A stretch of DNA of 64,000 nucleotides. It comes from Polynucleobacter sp. MG-Unter2-18 (GTDB taxonomy: Bacteria; Pseudomonadota; Gammaproteobacteria; Burkholderiales; Burkholderiaceae). The position numbers and the translations under genes are program-made. The notes beneath the pieces were generated by a model. It saw only the letters and a list, made by a program, of their open reading frames with translations, was not told the DNA's origin and made no database searches. The stretch spans positions 1,128,192-1,192,191 of the forward strand of contig NZ_CP061302.1 of NCBI RefSeq assembly GCF_018687675.1. The letters are read 5' to 3'. Of the stretch, positions 29,646 through 37,515 are shown in pieces; position 1 is the first letter of the stretch, and each line of letters opens with the position of its first letter.

Positions 29646-30188
29646 CTACTGCATTTGCTCAGCCTCTTGTAGTAAGCCATCAAATACCTTTTCTAGCTTG
29701 GCATTAGTTCCTCTAACGCCAGCTACCACTGCTTCAGACCAAGCAAAATACTCTTGCTTGCGTTTGAGATCCCAGCCAGCTGGCGGTGCGACCAAAATAT
29801 CACGTAGATTGCAAATCTTATCGGCGAGTTTGACAAGCTTGGCCTCATGACTAGCAAAGGGGGCGTGAGCAATTTGCAAGCTTTTACGCACCTCTTTGGC
29901 AAGCGATTTATCGTCGGTCAACTCTTTCACAATCGCAGTGACTTTTTTACCAAAATGGTTAATTAACTCTTCTTCAGTCGTTTGGGTATCTTCAAGTACA
30001 TCATGTAGTAAGGCTGCGCACAGAACATCCCAAGACAACACTCCGCCCTCATTTACTAAAACATTCACTAGCTCAATCGGGTGATTAATATAAGGCGTAA
30101 TTTGCGCATCTTTGCGCCGCTGATTTTTATGTTTCTCAGCTGAAAATGCCAAGGCATGGACAAAATGATTAATCATGATGTCATCCAT
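29646..30188 (-). CDS. MESH1-like HD phosphohydrolase
   Basis: A stand-alone HD-domain protein related to the hydrolase half of RelA/SpoT and to MESH1, which removes pyrophosphate from (p)ppGpp. The metal site is visible as HPIELVNVL (first His near 38), LLHDVLEDT (HD near 62) and KLADKICNLRD (Asp near 121). The synthetase and regulatory domains are missing, so it is a small hydrolase of 180 residues. The start could also be the ATG at 30176 (MINHFVHAL). Substrate is inferred from the family only; other nucleotides are possible. Confidence 0.85.
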   Translation of the reverse strand: MDDIMINHFVHALAFSAEKHKNQRRKDAQITPYINHPIELVNVLVNEGGVLSWDVLCAALLHDVLEDTQTTEEELINHFGKKVTAIVKELTDDKSLAKEVRKSLQIAHAPFASHEAKLVKLADKICNLRDILVAPPAGWDLKRKQEYFAWSEAVVAGVRGTNAKLEKVFDGLLQEAEQMQ

Positions 30189-30365
30189 TATAGGGATTGC
30201 TATGGTGTTTTTCCATTGGCTTATATGCCACGGTCATGTTGCTCATCAAGCTACTCAATACTGACTTAGCCACTGACTGCGCCAGGCTTTTGTAAGGCCT
30301 CTGCACGGCGCGCGACATACTCTAGATTTTTTGATCCTAGTAAACCTATTTGCTTATCAACATTA

Positions 30366-30527
30366 TTACTTAATATTTTTAGGTTTAAAGCCTAGACAAG
30401 CGATGTTGGTATTAGCCAAAACTTGAGCGTCTGGGGTTGTCTTAGACTTAATTTCGTATAGCTTGCAACCATAGGGAAACCTCTTGTCCCAGGTAATATA
30501 GAAAAATTGACATTCTTTACAGTTCAT
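30366..30527 (-). CDS. small cysteine-rich protein, 53 aa, zinc-finger-like
   Basis: A frame of 53 codons (ATG 30525-30527, TAA at 30366) encodes a compact protein with a CxxC pair at its start (MNCKECQFFYITWDKRFPYGC) and two more cysteines (GCKLY and ACLGFKPK). This pattern, CxxC then FYITWD then PxGC and a late ACLxFxPK, matches a small conserved bacterial family often annotated as 'uracil-DNA glycosylase' by mistake; a zinc-binding role is likely. AGAG precedes the ATG. Too short for standard cut-offs. The cysteine motif makes it convincing despite its size. Confidence 0.75.
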   Translation of the reverse strand: MNCKECQFFYITWDKRFPYGCKLYEIKSKTTPDAQVLANTNIACLGFKPKNIK

Positions 30528-30583
30528 CTCTAAACCATATCATTAAGCCGTGGAAGAGTAAAAAAATACTGATAGTCCAAATG

Positions 30584-30605
30584 AAAAAACCGCCCGAAGG
30601 TGGTT
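30584..30605 (-). terminator. rho-independent terminator of the brnTA pair
   Basis: Read on the minus strand, AACCACC and GGCGGTT form a stem closed by a TTCG loop, followed by a T-run. It lies about 70 bases after the BrnA stop. A near-identical CGAA/TTCG hairpin occurs at 37516-37537. Confidence 0.8.
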
Positions 30606-30672
30606 ATGAAGTTCTTGGCAACCCGGGACTGAGTCAATCAAGACCTTAAGAGATTCTTATCCTAACTCTAAA

Positions 30673-30882
30673 CTACTTCCAGCTAAGGTTCAATTTCTTA
30701 TGCGAAGTAGCGCAATCTCTCAAATAAAGATTAATGAGGCTTTGATAAGGAATACCTACCTCTTCTGATACAGATTTAAAGTAGTTCACTGAATCCTCAT
30801 CCAATCTAATGGTTATAGGCTTCTTAAGCATGGAAGCATATGGGTTTTTACGTGCTTTTGAGAAATCATATTCTTTACGCAT
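30673..30882 (-). CDS. BrnA-like antitoxin
   Basis: BrnA is a ribbon-helix-helix antitoxin that neutralises BrnT and represses its own promoter. Start chosen at ATG 30882 (MRKEYDFSKARKNPYASMLKK), with AAAGG 8 bases upstream; GTG-ATG at 30891-30886 is an alternative. The RHH part is KKPITIRLDEDSVNYFKSVSEEVGIPYQSLINLYLRDC. It follows the BrnT toxin gene with a gap of about 10 bases. The C-terminus is short (about 69 residues total), which is within the family range. Confidence 0.88.
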   Translation of the reverse strand: MRKEYDFSKARKNPYASMLKKPITIRLDEDSVNYFKSVSEEVGIPYQSLINLYLRDCATSHKKLNLSWK

Positions 30883-30893
30883 CTTCATCACCT

Positions 30894-31172
30894 TTAATAA
30901 GCTTTTGACTCTTTAGGACTGGCCTTGCGAGCCGAAATAATACGAACAACATTACCCTTACTCCGATAGCAATGGCAAACCAAAATCACTCGAAGAGAAT
31001 GACTTACTCCCAGCAGGATAAATCTGTCTTCATCCTCCGAATGATCGGGATCAGAAATTAACTTGGCACTTTCATCATAAAACACTGATTTAGCCTCTTC
31101 AAAAGAAATGCCGTGTTTTTTCAGATTAGCCGAAGCTTTTCGGGGCTCCCATTCAAATTGCAACGAATTCAT
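30894..31172 (-). CDS. BrnT-like toxin
   Basis: BrnT toxins are RelE-like ribonucleases of type II toxin-antitoxin systems. The family start is FEWEPRKASANLKKHGISFEEAKSVFYDE, then LISDPDHSEDEDRFILLGVSHSLRVILVCHCYR and the closing RIISARKASPKESKAY. The start is placed at ATG 31172 because the in-frame upstream ATG (31187) lies inside a perfect palindrome that is likely the operator. BrnT precedes BrnA as in the family's usual order. Confidence 0.9.
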   Translation of the reverse strand: MNSLQFEWEPRKASANLKKHGISFEEAKSVFYDESAKLISDPDHSEDEDRFILLGVSHSLRVILVCHCYRSKGNVVRIISARKASPKESKAY

Positions 31173-31189
31173 ATGTACATTGTACATAT
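31171..31189. promoter_or_regulatory. palindromic operator at the start of the brnTA pair
   Basis: ATATGTACA-T-TGTACATAT is a perfect 9+1+9 palindrome over the BrnT start codon. An autoregulatory ribbon-helix-helix antitoxin is expected to bind such a site. The sequence is seen directly; the binding is inferred. Confidence 0.65.
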
Positions 31190-31223
31190 ATTAATTAGAA
31201 GCAGCAAGTCCGCCCGACCAAAA

Positions 31224-31252
31224 GAAAAATGCCCCGCATAAGCAGGGCATTG
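31224..31252 (-). terminator. rho-independent terminator downstream of the channel gene
   Basis: On the minus strand, AATGCCC pairs with GGGGCATT across a 9-base loop and is followed by a T-run. It sits about 90 bases after the channel stop codon and separates it from the brnTA promoter. Confidence 0.7.
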
Positions 31253-31341
31253 TTTGAGCTTGGTGACCCCAGGCAAAATCAAACCAAAGACACAAGGATT
31301 TTTAATCCTCGCTCACAGAGTTTTAATGGTCTATAGAAGAT

Positions 31342-32994
31342 CTAGCCTTTATTCTTCGCCTTTTCTCCACCATGCTCTAAGAGTAATTTCAGCATATTGC
31401 CTTGCAAGGCTGTAACGTTGTCTGGGTTATCAGCAAATTTACTGAGTTCTTGACGATCCGATACGCTAACGATTTGCTGAAGTTTTGAGATCGTAATCTT
31501 TAATTGCTCTGCGGCAAGTTCAGGATGTTTCGATAAAAACTCTAGACTAATTTCTCCCGAAACGCTCTTACCTTTAGGGCCTTTCGCATCATTGTCTGGG
31601 GCATGCTCTAGGCCCATTTCGACCTTGGCCTTTTCAAGTAGGCGCATGAGCTCTCCTTGAGACAAATGTAAACGTTTAGCTTCAGCTTCGATAAGCTCTT
31701 GCTCATCGGCTGAAATCACACCATCTTCTAGCATGTGATAAAGCTCATTCATCATTTTTTCACGTTCAATCCGTAGTTGATCACTCAGTGCAGATGAAAG
31801 AATTGCTGCCGGAATCGCAAAAATACCGATACCCAAGAGCGCTATCACAATCGTAATGGCTCTACCTGCAGGGGTAATGGGCGAGATATCTCCATAACCC
31901 ACACTGGCCAACGTAATCACAGACCAATAAATAGCCTGCGGAATATTTTCAAATTTATCAGGCTGGGCTTCATGCTCAAAAACATAACCCAAGCAGGCAG
32001 CGAGCATCACTAAAAGCAGGAGAATGAAAACAGCCGCCTTCATCACCGGCCACTCACGCTTGATCACGGTGAATAGGGATTGGGTCGCTCCCGAATACCG
32101 CGCTAGCTTGAGTAAACGCATCAATCTGAAGACGCGCAAGAAACGCAGATCAAACAGGTGATGGAGCAGACTCTCTAAATAGAAAGGCAAAATAGCTAAC
32201 AGATCAATAATGCCTGTTGGTGTACTTGCACAGCGCAGACGCCCCCTAAACCAACCTTGGAACTTTGGATCCTCAGGAGCACTATAGATCCGCATAAAAT
32301 ATTCTGTGGAGAAAATCACCACCGCAATAGTGTCAAGAATAATGAATTCAGAATGCAGGTGGTAATAAATACTTTGGACTGACTCAAGAATGACAGCGAG
32401 CACTGACACAATCACCCAAGTCACAATAAACATATCAAAGATCTGATGCAGATTGCCGCTCGTAGGCGTTTCATTCACTAAGGCATAAATTTTGTAACGA
32501 AAAGATTTATCTTTATTTTTTTCTAAGAATTCATTTACCGCTGGCGCTAAGGCGCGAAATAGTTTTAATAGGCGCAGTAAACGCAGAGCTCTTAAAGCAC
32601 GCAAGTCAGCATCTAAGAAAGCGCCTAAATAAAACGGCAAGATCGCTAATAAGTCAATGATGGCAAAAGGGCTCTTAAAGTAAGCAAAACGCGGATGTTT
32701 AGCAGAACTAAAAGTGGGATCTTCCGGCGCCACATAAAAACGCAAGGCGTACTCAATAGAAAAGATGGCCAGTGAGACCACATCAAAAATATGAAAGAGC
32801 TGTTCGCGGGTTTCATAAATGACCGGAATATTCTCAAGCACTAAACCCACCATATTGAGCAAAATCATGTAGGTAATGAAGCGCTCAAACTGATTGCAAT
32901 AATTATGCTTAATCTGATGATTAAAAAATAGATCGAATATCGACTTACGAATCTGCAAGTTCAAGCGACCTAAAGAAATTGACTGGAGATTCAT
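31342..32994 (-). CDS. ion channel with two tandem voltage-sensor domains and one pore
   Basis: The 550-residue protein has two similar S1-S4-type modules followed by one pore. Module 1 (about 35-150) and module 2 (about 185-300) share EYALRFYVAPEDP / EYFMRIYSAPEDP, an identical IIDLLAILPFYL at residues 112-123 and 262-273, and an Arg-rich S4 (LRALRALRLLRLLKLFR and LRFLRVFRLMRLLKLAR). The selectivity filter TLASVGYGD (361-369) is that of K+ channels and is followed by an S6 helix (IFAIPAAILSSAL). The C-terminal 130 residues are cytoplasmic and helical. The start overlaps a membrane protein gene by 4 bases. Potassium selectivity is inferred from SVGYG; gating is unknown. Confidence 0.85.
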   Translation of the reverse strand: MNLQSISLGRLNLQIRKSIFDLFFNHQIKHNYCNQFERFITYMILLNMVGLVLENIPVIYETREQLFHIFDVVSLAIFSIEYALRFYVAPEDPTFSSAKHPRFAYFKSPFAIIDLLAILPFYLGAFLDADLRALRALRLLRLLKLFRALAPAVNEFLEKNKDKSFRYKIYALVNETPTSGNLHQIFDMFIVTWVIVSVLAVILESVQSIYYHLHSEFIILDTIAVVIFSTEYFMRIYSAPEDPKFQGWFRGRLRCASTPTGIIDLLAILPFYLESLLHHLFDLRFLRVFRLMRLLKLARYSGATQSLFTVIKREWPVMKAAVFILLLLVMLAACLGYVFEHEAQPDKFENIPQAIYWSVITLASVGYGDISPITPAGRAITIVIALLGIGIFAIPAAILSSALSDQLRIEREKMMNELYHMLEDGVISADEQELIEAEAKRLHLSQGELMRLLEKAKVEMGLEHAPDNDAKGPKGKSVSGEISLEFLSKHPELAAEQLKITISKLQQIVSVSDRQELSKFADNPDNVTALQGNMLKLLLEHGGEKAKNKG

Positions 32995-33665
32995 AATTTA
33001 AACTCTCCAATTTTGACTAGGTAGTAACCGGTATCGCAAACACTTAAACGAATATTTAAACCGCTGATCAGCTTTTCACCAGGCTCTAGTGGGGAGATCC
33101 CGGGAGGTCCGGCAGGATTGATAGTCATTTTTTCAAAGATAAAAGATCCGCTCGTCAGCAGATCTTTTCTATTGCATTTCATGCTGTAAACCAGGCCATC
33201 TGATTTTAAAAGATTGGTGTAGCTCTCAAAGGGGCCTTTGGCTGCAAAGAGTGCCTCAACGCAATCTTTCCAGTGATTTACTTTGGCACCTTTAATAAAT
33301 TTACTATCTTCATCATTGGGCCTACATGCTGCGGGTTGAATCGGTTCATTCGCCTCAAGCTTGCCAGCTAATTCACTAAACCACGTAATGATTGCTTCAC
33401 CCCTATCTTGGGTTGCCGCAACCTTATCGGCGTTTTGATAATTGCCATATCCGAGATAGGTCAGTAAGATTACGTTGGCAATGGCGACTACGATAAAGAA
33501 GAAGTCCGAGACGCTCATCTCTCGAAATAGACTTTGGATATTCTTGCCCAATACGCTCTCCCAGCTTTTCTTGATTAAAGCGACTATCTTGCCGCTTTTA
33601 ATTCCTGTATATTTGGTTTTGAATTCAACAAGACTCCACCAACACAGCCACACGGGGATTATCAA
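32991..33665 (-). CDS. uncharacterised membrane protein coupled to the channel gene
   Basis: No family recognised. A membrane helix at about residues 53-73 (FFFIVVAIANVILLTYLGYG) is followed by a ~150-residue polar domain with cysteines (PAACRPNDED, HWKDCVEAL, YSMKCNRK, LSVCDTGYY) that may be extracytoplasmic. The longest frame uses a TTG at 33665 with an extra hydrophobic start (IIPVWLCWWSLV); an ATG at 33518 (MSVSDFFFIV) directly before the helix is an attractive shorter start. The stop overlaps the channel ATG by 4 bases, suggesting the two proteins work together. Confidence 0.6.
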   Translation of the reverse strand: MIIPVWLCWWSLVEFKTKYTGIKSGKIVALIKKSWESVLGKNIQSLFREMSVSDFFFIVVAIANVILLTYLGYGNYQNADKVAATQDRGEAIITWFSELAGKLEANEPIQPAACRPNDEDSKFIKGAKVNHWKDCVEALFAAKGPFESYTNLLKSDGLVYSMKCNRKDLLTSGSFIFEKMTINPAGPPGISPLEPGEKLISGLNIRLSVCDTGYYLVKIGEFKL

Positions 33666-33856
33666 TGTTTTTCCAAACAGTGTTACAAAATTTATTAAAG
33701 AAAAAGAGAGTAAAACTCGGAGTTAATCCCGCCCAGCCTACTCAAGATTTATCCCCAATGGCTCAAAACATCATGCAAAAACTGGCTGAACACGACAAAA
33801 ACAAGGGTTTATCCCCAGATGCTGCTAGTAAATCAGATATTCCAGGCAACAAATAG
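33665..33856 (+). CDS. small uncharacterised protein, 63 aa
   Basis: An ATG at 33665 with GGGGA about 6 bases upstream begins a 63-codon frame of a basic, polar protein (LQNLLKKKRVKLG, then a Pro/Gln-rich part, MAQNIMQKLAEHDKNKG and a short tail ending IPGNK). No membrane segment, no family recognised. It reads toward the exonuclease gene, ending 37 bases before it, so both may share a transcript. Its start touches the TTG start proposed for the opposing membrane protein, so at most one of the two starts is likely right. Confidence 0.45.
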   Translation: MFFQTVLQNLLKKKRVKLGVNPAQPTQDLSPMAQNIMQKLAEHDKNKGLSPDAASKSDIPGNK

Positions 33857-33893
33857 CTAGCCTGGCTTTAAGCCATTCTCTTTTAAGATTTTT

Positions 33894-34550
33894 ATGATCC
33901 AAGCCATTATTTTTGATGTTGAAGCCACCGATAAGACGGTTGCCGTCATTATTGAAGCTGCCTCATTAGATGTCGCCTCTATTAATCCATTATCCGTTGG
34001 TAATCCTTGGGTGCAACGTTACAACCCAGGCAAGCCGATTAGCCTAGGTGCACTAGCAACCCACCACATCATGGATGAAGAGCTAGTGGGCTGTCCACCT
34101 AGCAGCTCATTCAAGTTACCTGCTGGGATTCAATACATCATTGGTCATAGTATTGATTTTGACTGGGAGGCCATTGGTAAACCTGAAGTCAAACGCATTT
34201 GCACTCTAGCGCTTGCTCGCAGTCTTTGGCCGGATCTGGATAGTCACACCCAAAGTGCCCTGCTCTATCACTTTGAACGTTCGTCCGCTAGAGAGCAGTT
34301 ACGCGATGCACACAGCGCGCTAGCTGATGTCTGGATTTGTTCGAAGATACTTGGACAGATTATTGAGAAGCTCAAACCTGCTTCTCTAGATGCTTTATGG
34401 GAAATGTCTGAGAAGGCTCGCATTCCGACCATCATGCCCTTTGGTAAACACAAGGGTGAACTCATTAATCAAGTACCGCCCGATTACAAGCAATGGATGC
34501 TGCGACAAGACAACGTCTCTGAATACCTTCGCAAAGCCTTACAGGCCTAA
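33894..34550 (+). CDS. ExoX-like 3'-5' exonuclease with C-terminal DUF3820-type tail
   Basis: A DnaQ-fold exonuclease of the ExoX kind, acting on DNA ends in repair. The DEDDh residues are seen in IFDVEATD (7-14), GHSIDFDWEA (near 88) and RDAHSALADVWICSKIL (near 140). After the domain is a short C-terminal module, MPFGKHKGELINQVPPDYKQWMLRQ, that matches the small DUF3820-type domain often fused to such exonucleases. At 218 residues it is the size of E. coli ExoX. It lies alone on the plus strand. Confidence 0.88.
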   Translation: MIQAIIFDVEATDKTVAVIIEAASLDVASINPLSVGNPWVQRYNPGKPISLGALATHHIMDEELVGCPPSSSFKLPAGIQYIIGHSIDFDWEAIGKPEVKRICTLALARSLWPDLDSHTQSALLYHFERSSAREQLRDAHSALADVWICSKILGQIIEKLKPASLDALWEMSEKARIPTIMPFGKHKGELINQVPPDYKQWMLRQDNVSEYLRKALQA

Positions 34551-34581
34551 GTTTTTTAAGTTCTATTAAGCTCTAATTAAT

Positions 34582-35124
34582 TTAGTGCTTTTGGTGCGCA
34601 GAAGCTACAAGCTTTTCTGTATAGGCAATCGCAAGAGCTGAAAATACAAAAGTCATGTGAATGACGGTTTGCCACAGCAAGGTTTTTTCATCGTGCGAAG
34701 ATGCATTAATAAAGGTCTTGAGCAAATGGATCGATGAGATGCCAATAATGGCAGTTGCCAGCTTCACCTTGAGTACGCCTGCATTGACATGCGATAACCA
34801 CTCAGGTTGATCCGGATGATTCTCCAGCTCTAAACGCGACACAAAGGTTTCCCAACCGCCGACGATGACCATCACCAGCAAATTAGAGATCATCACCACA
34901 TCAATCAAGCCCAACACAATGAGCATGAGTGCGGTTTCTGTCATGTTCTTCTCTGACATCATGCTGATGAGATGAGCCAACTCTAACCAGAACTGCCATA
35001 CATAAACACCCTGGGCTACGATTAAGCCAATATAGAGAGGTGCCTGCAACCAACGGGACATGAATATCCAGCGCGGTAGAGGGCGTAATTTTTTATCTAA
35101 AAAGGTTTGCTTGTCTTCAGTCAT
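34582..35124 (-). CDS. YqhA/UPF0114 family membrane protein
   Basis: A 180-residue inner-membrane protein of the YqhA (UPF0114) family, function unknown. The conserved start ([25 protein letters not shown]) is followed by two further membrane helices ([25 protein letters not shown] and [17 protein letters not shown]), a signature Glu-rich turn and a last helix near the C-terminus. The motif [16 protein letters not shown] is the most diagnostic part. It has no obvious partner in the neighbourhood; its 3' end is 30 bases from the convergent exonuclease gene. Confidence 0.9.
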   Translation of the reverse strand: MTEDKQTFLDKKLRPLPRWIFMSRWLQAPLYIGLIVAQGVYVWQFWLELAHLISMMSEKNMTETALMLIVLGLIDVVMISNLLVMVIVGGWETFVSRLELENHPDQPEWLSHVNAGVLKVKLATAIIGISSIHLLKTFINASSHDEKTLLWQTVIHMTFVFSALAIAYTEKLVASAHQKH

Positions 35125-35226
35125 GGCGTTATTTTAACGATATTTAAGGCATTTCTATTACATACAAATACCTAGTTTATTGCGTCTTTATGCTGAAATA
35201 CTGATCTCTTTGCCTTGCCTTTGGCA

Positions 35227-35258
35227 GGGAATAAGGAATCCGTGATTTCCTTATTCCC
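35227..35258. terminator. long perfect hairpin, probable terminator
   Basis: GGGAATAAGGAA (35227-35238) and TTCCTTATTCCC (35247-35258) form a perfect 12 bp stem with an 8-base loop. It lies 46 bases after the stop of the 43-residue small gene and in the gap before the YqhA gene, both on the minus strand, so it could end that transcript. There is no clear T-run, so a regulatory or mRNA-stability role is also possible. Confidence 0.5.
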
Positions 35259-35303
35259 GCTTATTGGCTTACTGCTGATTCTTGCTACTTTTACTGATTA
35301 CTC

Positions 35304-35435
35304 TTACTGATAGTCGCGGCTAAACATGCGTGACTTTTTTTGCTCACTGCGCTTAGTATTTTTCAAGACTGCGCAGTAAGACAAAACCATAATCACTGCA
35401 AGTGAGATGCCGTTAAAGTTATTTAATAGTTCCAT
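35304..35435 (-). CDS. small membrane protein, 43 aa
   Basis: A 43-codon frame (ATG 35435, TAA at 35304) with AGGAG 8 bases upstream, a strong ribosome binding site. The product has an N-terminal membrane helix (ISLAVIMVLSYCAVL) and a basic C-terminal tail (LKNTKRSEQKKSRMFSRDYQ), a common layout for inner-membrane small proteins or peptide-like regulators of larger complexes. It lies between umuC and the YqhA gene in an otherwise empty stretch. Too short for standard cut-offs. No family recognised. Confidence 0.7.
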   Translation of the reverse strand: MELLNNFNGISLAVIMVLSYCAVLKNTKRSEQKKSRMFSRDYQ

Positions 35436-35521
35436 TTGATTTCTCCTGGTATGTATCTAAGTTAATGAGGTTTTGTTGTTTTTTTATTGCTGTTTTGTTT
35501 CTATGTATTCAGAATATTGAC

Positions 35522-35548
35522 TTACTAGCTCACAAAATGAGCTAGTAA
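35522..35548. repeat. perfect inverted repeat downstream of umuC
   Basis: TTACTAGCTCA and TGAGCTAGTAA form an 11 bp stem with a 5-base loop (CAAAA), 80 bases after the umuC stop codon in a very T-rich (plus strand) stretch at 35460-35630. It could be the terminator of the umuDC transcript, although a T-run on that strand is missing; the region holds no gene of its own. Confidence 0.55.
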
Positions 35549-35629
35549 AATTAGCTTGGTTATTTGTTGTTTTTTATTCATTTTTTTCATTGTTTGTTCT
35601 ATTGTTTGTTTCATTTTTTTGCTTGTTCT

Positions 35630-36931
35630 TTAGCGCACTACCGGCAACTCATCCCACTGCGTGGTGTAGTTCGGTGATTTGTTACCTGATCGCATCTTCC
35701 AGTCTTGCTTGGTTCCGGATGCAGCGGTTTTGATTGCAGTACCACCAAAGCGAGTATTGATCGAGTCCATCGCTTTCATAAGACCGGCGGACTTGCCTTT
35801 GACTTCCATGTCATCAAATAGGGATTGCTGCATCGTGGGTTTGTCGGCCAAGAGGTTGAGAATGACTCCTGCCTTCTTGTACTTAAAGCCTGCTTTATAG
35901 ATTTGCTTCAAACCTTTTAATGCGGCGCTAGTCAGCGTTAAGGTGTTATCACTAGGATCACTCAGAACTACTGTGATGCTTTGATGATGTTGTGGCTCAA
36001 ATGGTTTGTGCGGGTTAGTTTGTACAAAGATCGTAAGCGCGCCCGTGACTGACTTCTGGCTTCTGAGCTTCTCAGCACCTCTTGCGGCATGAGTGGCAAC
36101 AGACTCAGACAGACCTTCCATTGAAGCTACTGGCTTACCAAAACTTCTTGAGGAAATAATCTGCTGTTTGGCTGGAGCTACTTCTTCGAGATGTAAACAA
36201 GACACGCCGCGCAATTCGTAGCAAATACGCTCGATCACAACGCCAAACTGTTGACGCATAGCTTGTGGCGATATTTGCACTAGATCAAACACGCTATTGA
36301 TCTTGAGCTCTTTGAGTTTCTTGGCAGTCTTCCCACCAATACCCCACACCTCACCTACCGCTGTCTCGGCCATCCACTGATAGAGCACTGCTTTAGGCAT
36401 GGAGCTGATGTCACACACACCAGCAAACTGAGGATTCTTTTTGGCCAAGTGATTAGCCAACTTAGCGAGTGTCTTGCTAGCACCAATACCTACGCATACT
36501 GGTAAGCCTGTTGTATCTTTAACGTCTTGCTTGATGATTTGACCTAAGCTAGTCGGATCAGCATATTGCTTGAGCACTGTCTCGATTTGCAGAAAGCTCT
36601 CATCAATGCTGTAGACCTCTAAATTGGGTGTGAACTTTCTTAAGACTTCCACTACCCTGCTGCTCATGTCGCCATATAAGGTGTAGTTTGATGAATAGGC
36701 TTGGATGCCATGTTGCTGAGCCAGATCTTTCATCTGAAACCAAGGCGTACCCATCTTCACACCCAGCGCTTTCACTTCAGCACTGCGCGCTACGGCGCAA
36801 CCATCGTTATTCGATAGAACTACCATCGGCACATCTTCCAGTTTGGGAGCAAATACACGCTCGCAAGATACATAGAAATTGTTTACATCGACCAGTGCGA
36901 AGAGTTGATTAGTTTGGCCGGCTTGGTTCAT
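35630..36931 (-). CDS. umuC: DNA polymerase V catalytic subunit UmuC
   Basis: UmuC is the Y-family polymerase that copies damaged DNA as Pol V with two UmuD'. Family motifs are [40 protein letters not shown] at the start, [10 protein letters not shown], the catalytic [11 protein letters not shown] (near 108-118) and the [19 protein letters not shown] region, followed by the little-finger domain. At 433 residues it is about the usual size (E. coli 422). Its ATG overlaps the umuD stop (ATGA), so translation is coupled. Confidence 0.96.
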   Translation of the reverse strand: MNQAGQTNQLFALVDVNNFYVSCERVFAPKLEDVPMVVLSNNDGCAVARSAEVKALGVKMGTPWFQMKDLAQQHGIQAYSSNYTLYGDMSSRVVEVLRKFTPNLEVYSIDESFLQIETVLKQYADPTSLGQIIKQDVKDTTGLPVCVGIGASKTLAKLANHLAKKNPQFAGVCDISSMPKAVLYQWMAETAVGEVWGIGGKTAKKLKELKINSVFDLVQISPQAMRQQFGVVIERICYELRGVSCLHLEEVAPAKQQIISSRSFGKPVASMEGLSESVATHAARGAEKLRSQKSVTGALTIFVQTNPHKPFEPQHHQSITVVLSDPSDNTLTLTSAALKGLKQIYKAGFKYKKAGVILNLLADKPTMQQSLFDDMEVKGKSAGLMKAMDSINTRFGGTAIKTAASGTKQDWKMRSGNKSPNYTTQWDELPVVR

Positions 36932-37422
36932 GCCGACCTGCCGTTTCTGCTGCTAGCGTGGCTGTACTTACGCACTACTCCAACGACCACACCCCAGATT
37001 TGGAGTTCGCTGTTCTCATTAAAGGTAATGGGCTTGTAATTGGGGTTCTCTGGCTGTAACTCGGTTTTGCCACGCAATTGATAGAGGCGCTTAATGGTGT
37101 ACTCATCGTCCACTACCGCAACGACGATATCTTTATGTTTTGGTTTCAGCGCTTTATCCACCACCACCTTGTCGCCGTCACAAATGCCCGCGCCCATCAT
37201 CGAGTCCCCTTTGACGGTAAACATGAAGGTGGCTGGCTTGTTTTGGACTAAATAACTATTGAGATCGAGACCTTCCTCGGCATAATCGGCCGCTGGACTC
37301 GGAAATCCGGCTGAAATGCGGTGACTTAGAAGCTTGAACTCATACGCAGAATGAACCCCCAAGGCTTGTGGAGCTTGGCTTAAGGTCGATTTTGGGGAGA
37401 TCAGCTGAGTCGTCATGTTCAT
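36928..37422 (-). CDS. umuD: Pol V accessory protein UmuD (LexA-fold autoprotease)
   Basis: UmuD is cleaved by RecA-nucleoprotein-assisted autoproteolysis to UmuD', the form active in mutagenic repair. The cleavage segment [18 protein letters not shown] is present (Ala-Gly bond), the nucleophilic serine in GDSMMGAGI, and the general-base lysine in [11 protein letters not shown]. At 164 residues it is slightly longer than the E. coli 139 because of an N-terminal extension; ATG 37416 is an alternative start. The SOS box at 37428-37447 lies 6 bases upstream of the start. Confidence 0.96.
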   Translation of the reverse strand: MNMTTQLISPKSTLSQAPQALGVHSAYEFKLLSHRISAGFPSPAADYAEEGLDLNSYLVQNKPATFMFTVKGDSMMGAGICDGDKVVVDKALKPKHKDIVVAVVDDEYTIKRLYQLRGKTELQPENPNYKPITFNENSELQIWGVVVGVVRKYSHASSRNGRSA

Positions 37423-37427
37423 TAATA

Positions 37428-37447
37428 TACTGTATATCTATACAGTA
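37428..37447. promoter_or_regulatory. LexA-binding SOS box controlling umuDC
   Basis: TACTGTATATCTATACAGTA differs from the E. coli SOS consensus (TACTGTATATATATACAGTA) by a single base in the centre and keeps the invariant CTG and CAG arms. It directly precedes the umuD start, which shows the operon is under LexA/SOS control. Confidence 0.92.
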
Positions 37448-37515
37448 TATGTAAAAAGCTGAAAAATAATGTAATTTTTGTTGCTTTTGAGCTATTTGCT
37501 TAAATATTAGGCGAT

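Noticed and set aside
30240..30365. A minus-strand open stretch reading VDKQIGLLGSKNLEYVARRAEALQKPGAVSG
   Set aside because: No ATG, GTG or TTG in frame before it, and it overlaps the end of the cysteine-rich small gene in another frame. Possibly a remnant, not called.
31261..31320. Segment with tRNA-3'-end-like TGGTGACCCCAGG and a short AGGATT/AATCCT hairpin
   Set aside because: No cloverleaf can be built from it and no integrase is near, so no tRNA or attachment site is called.
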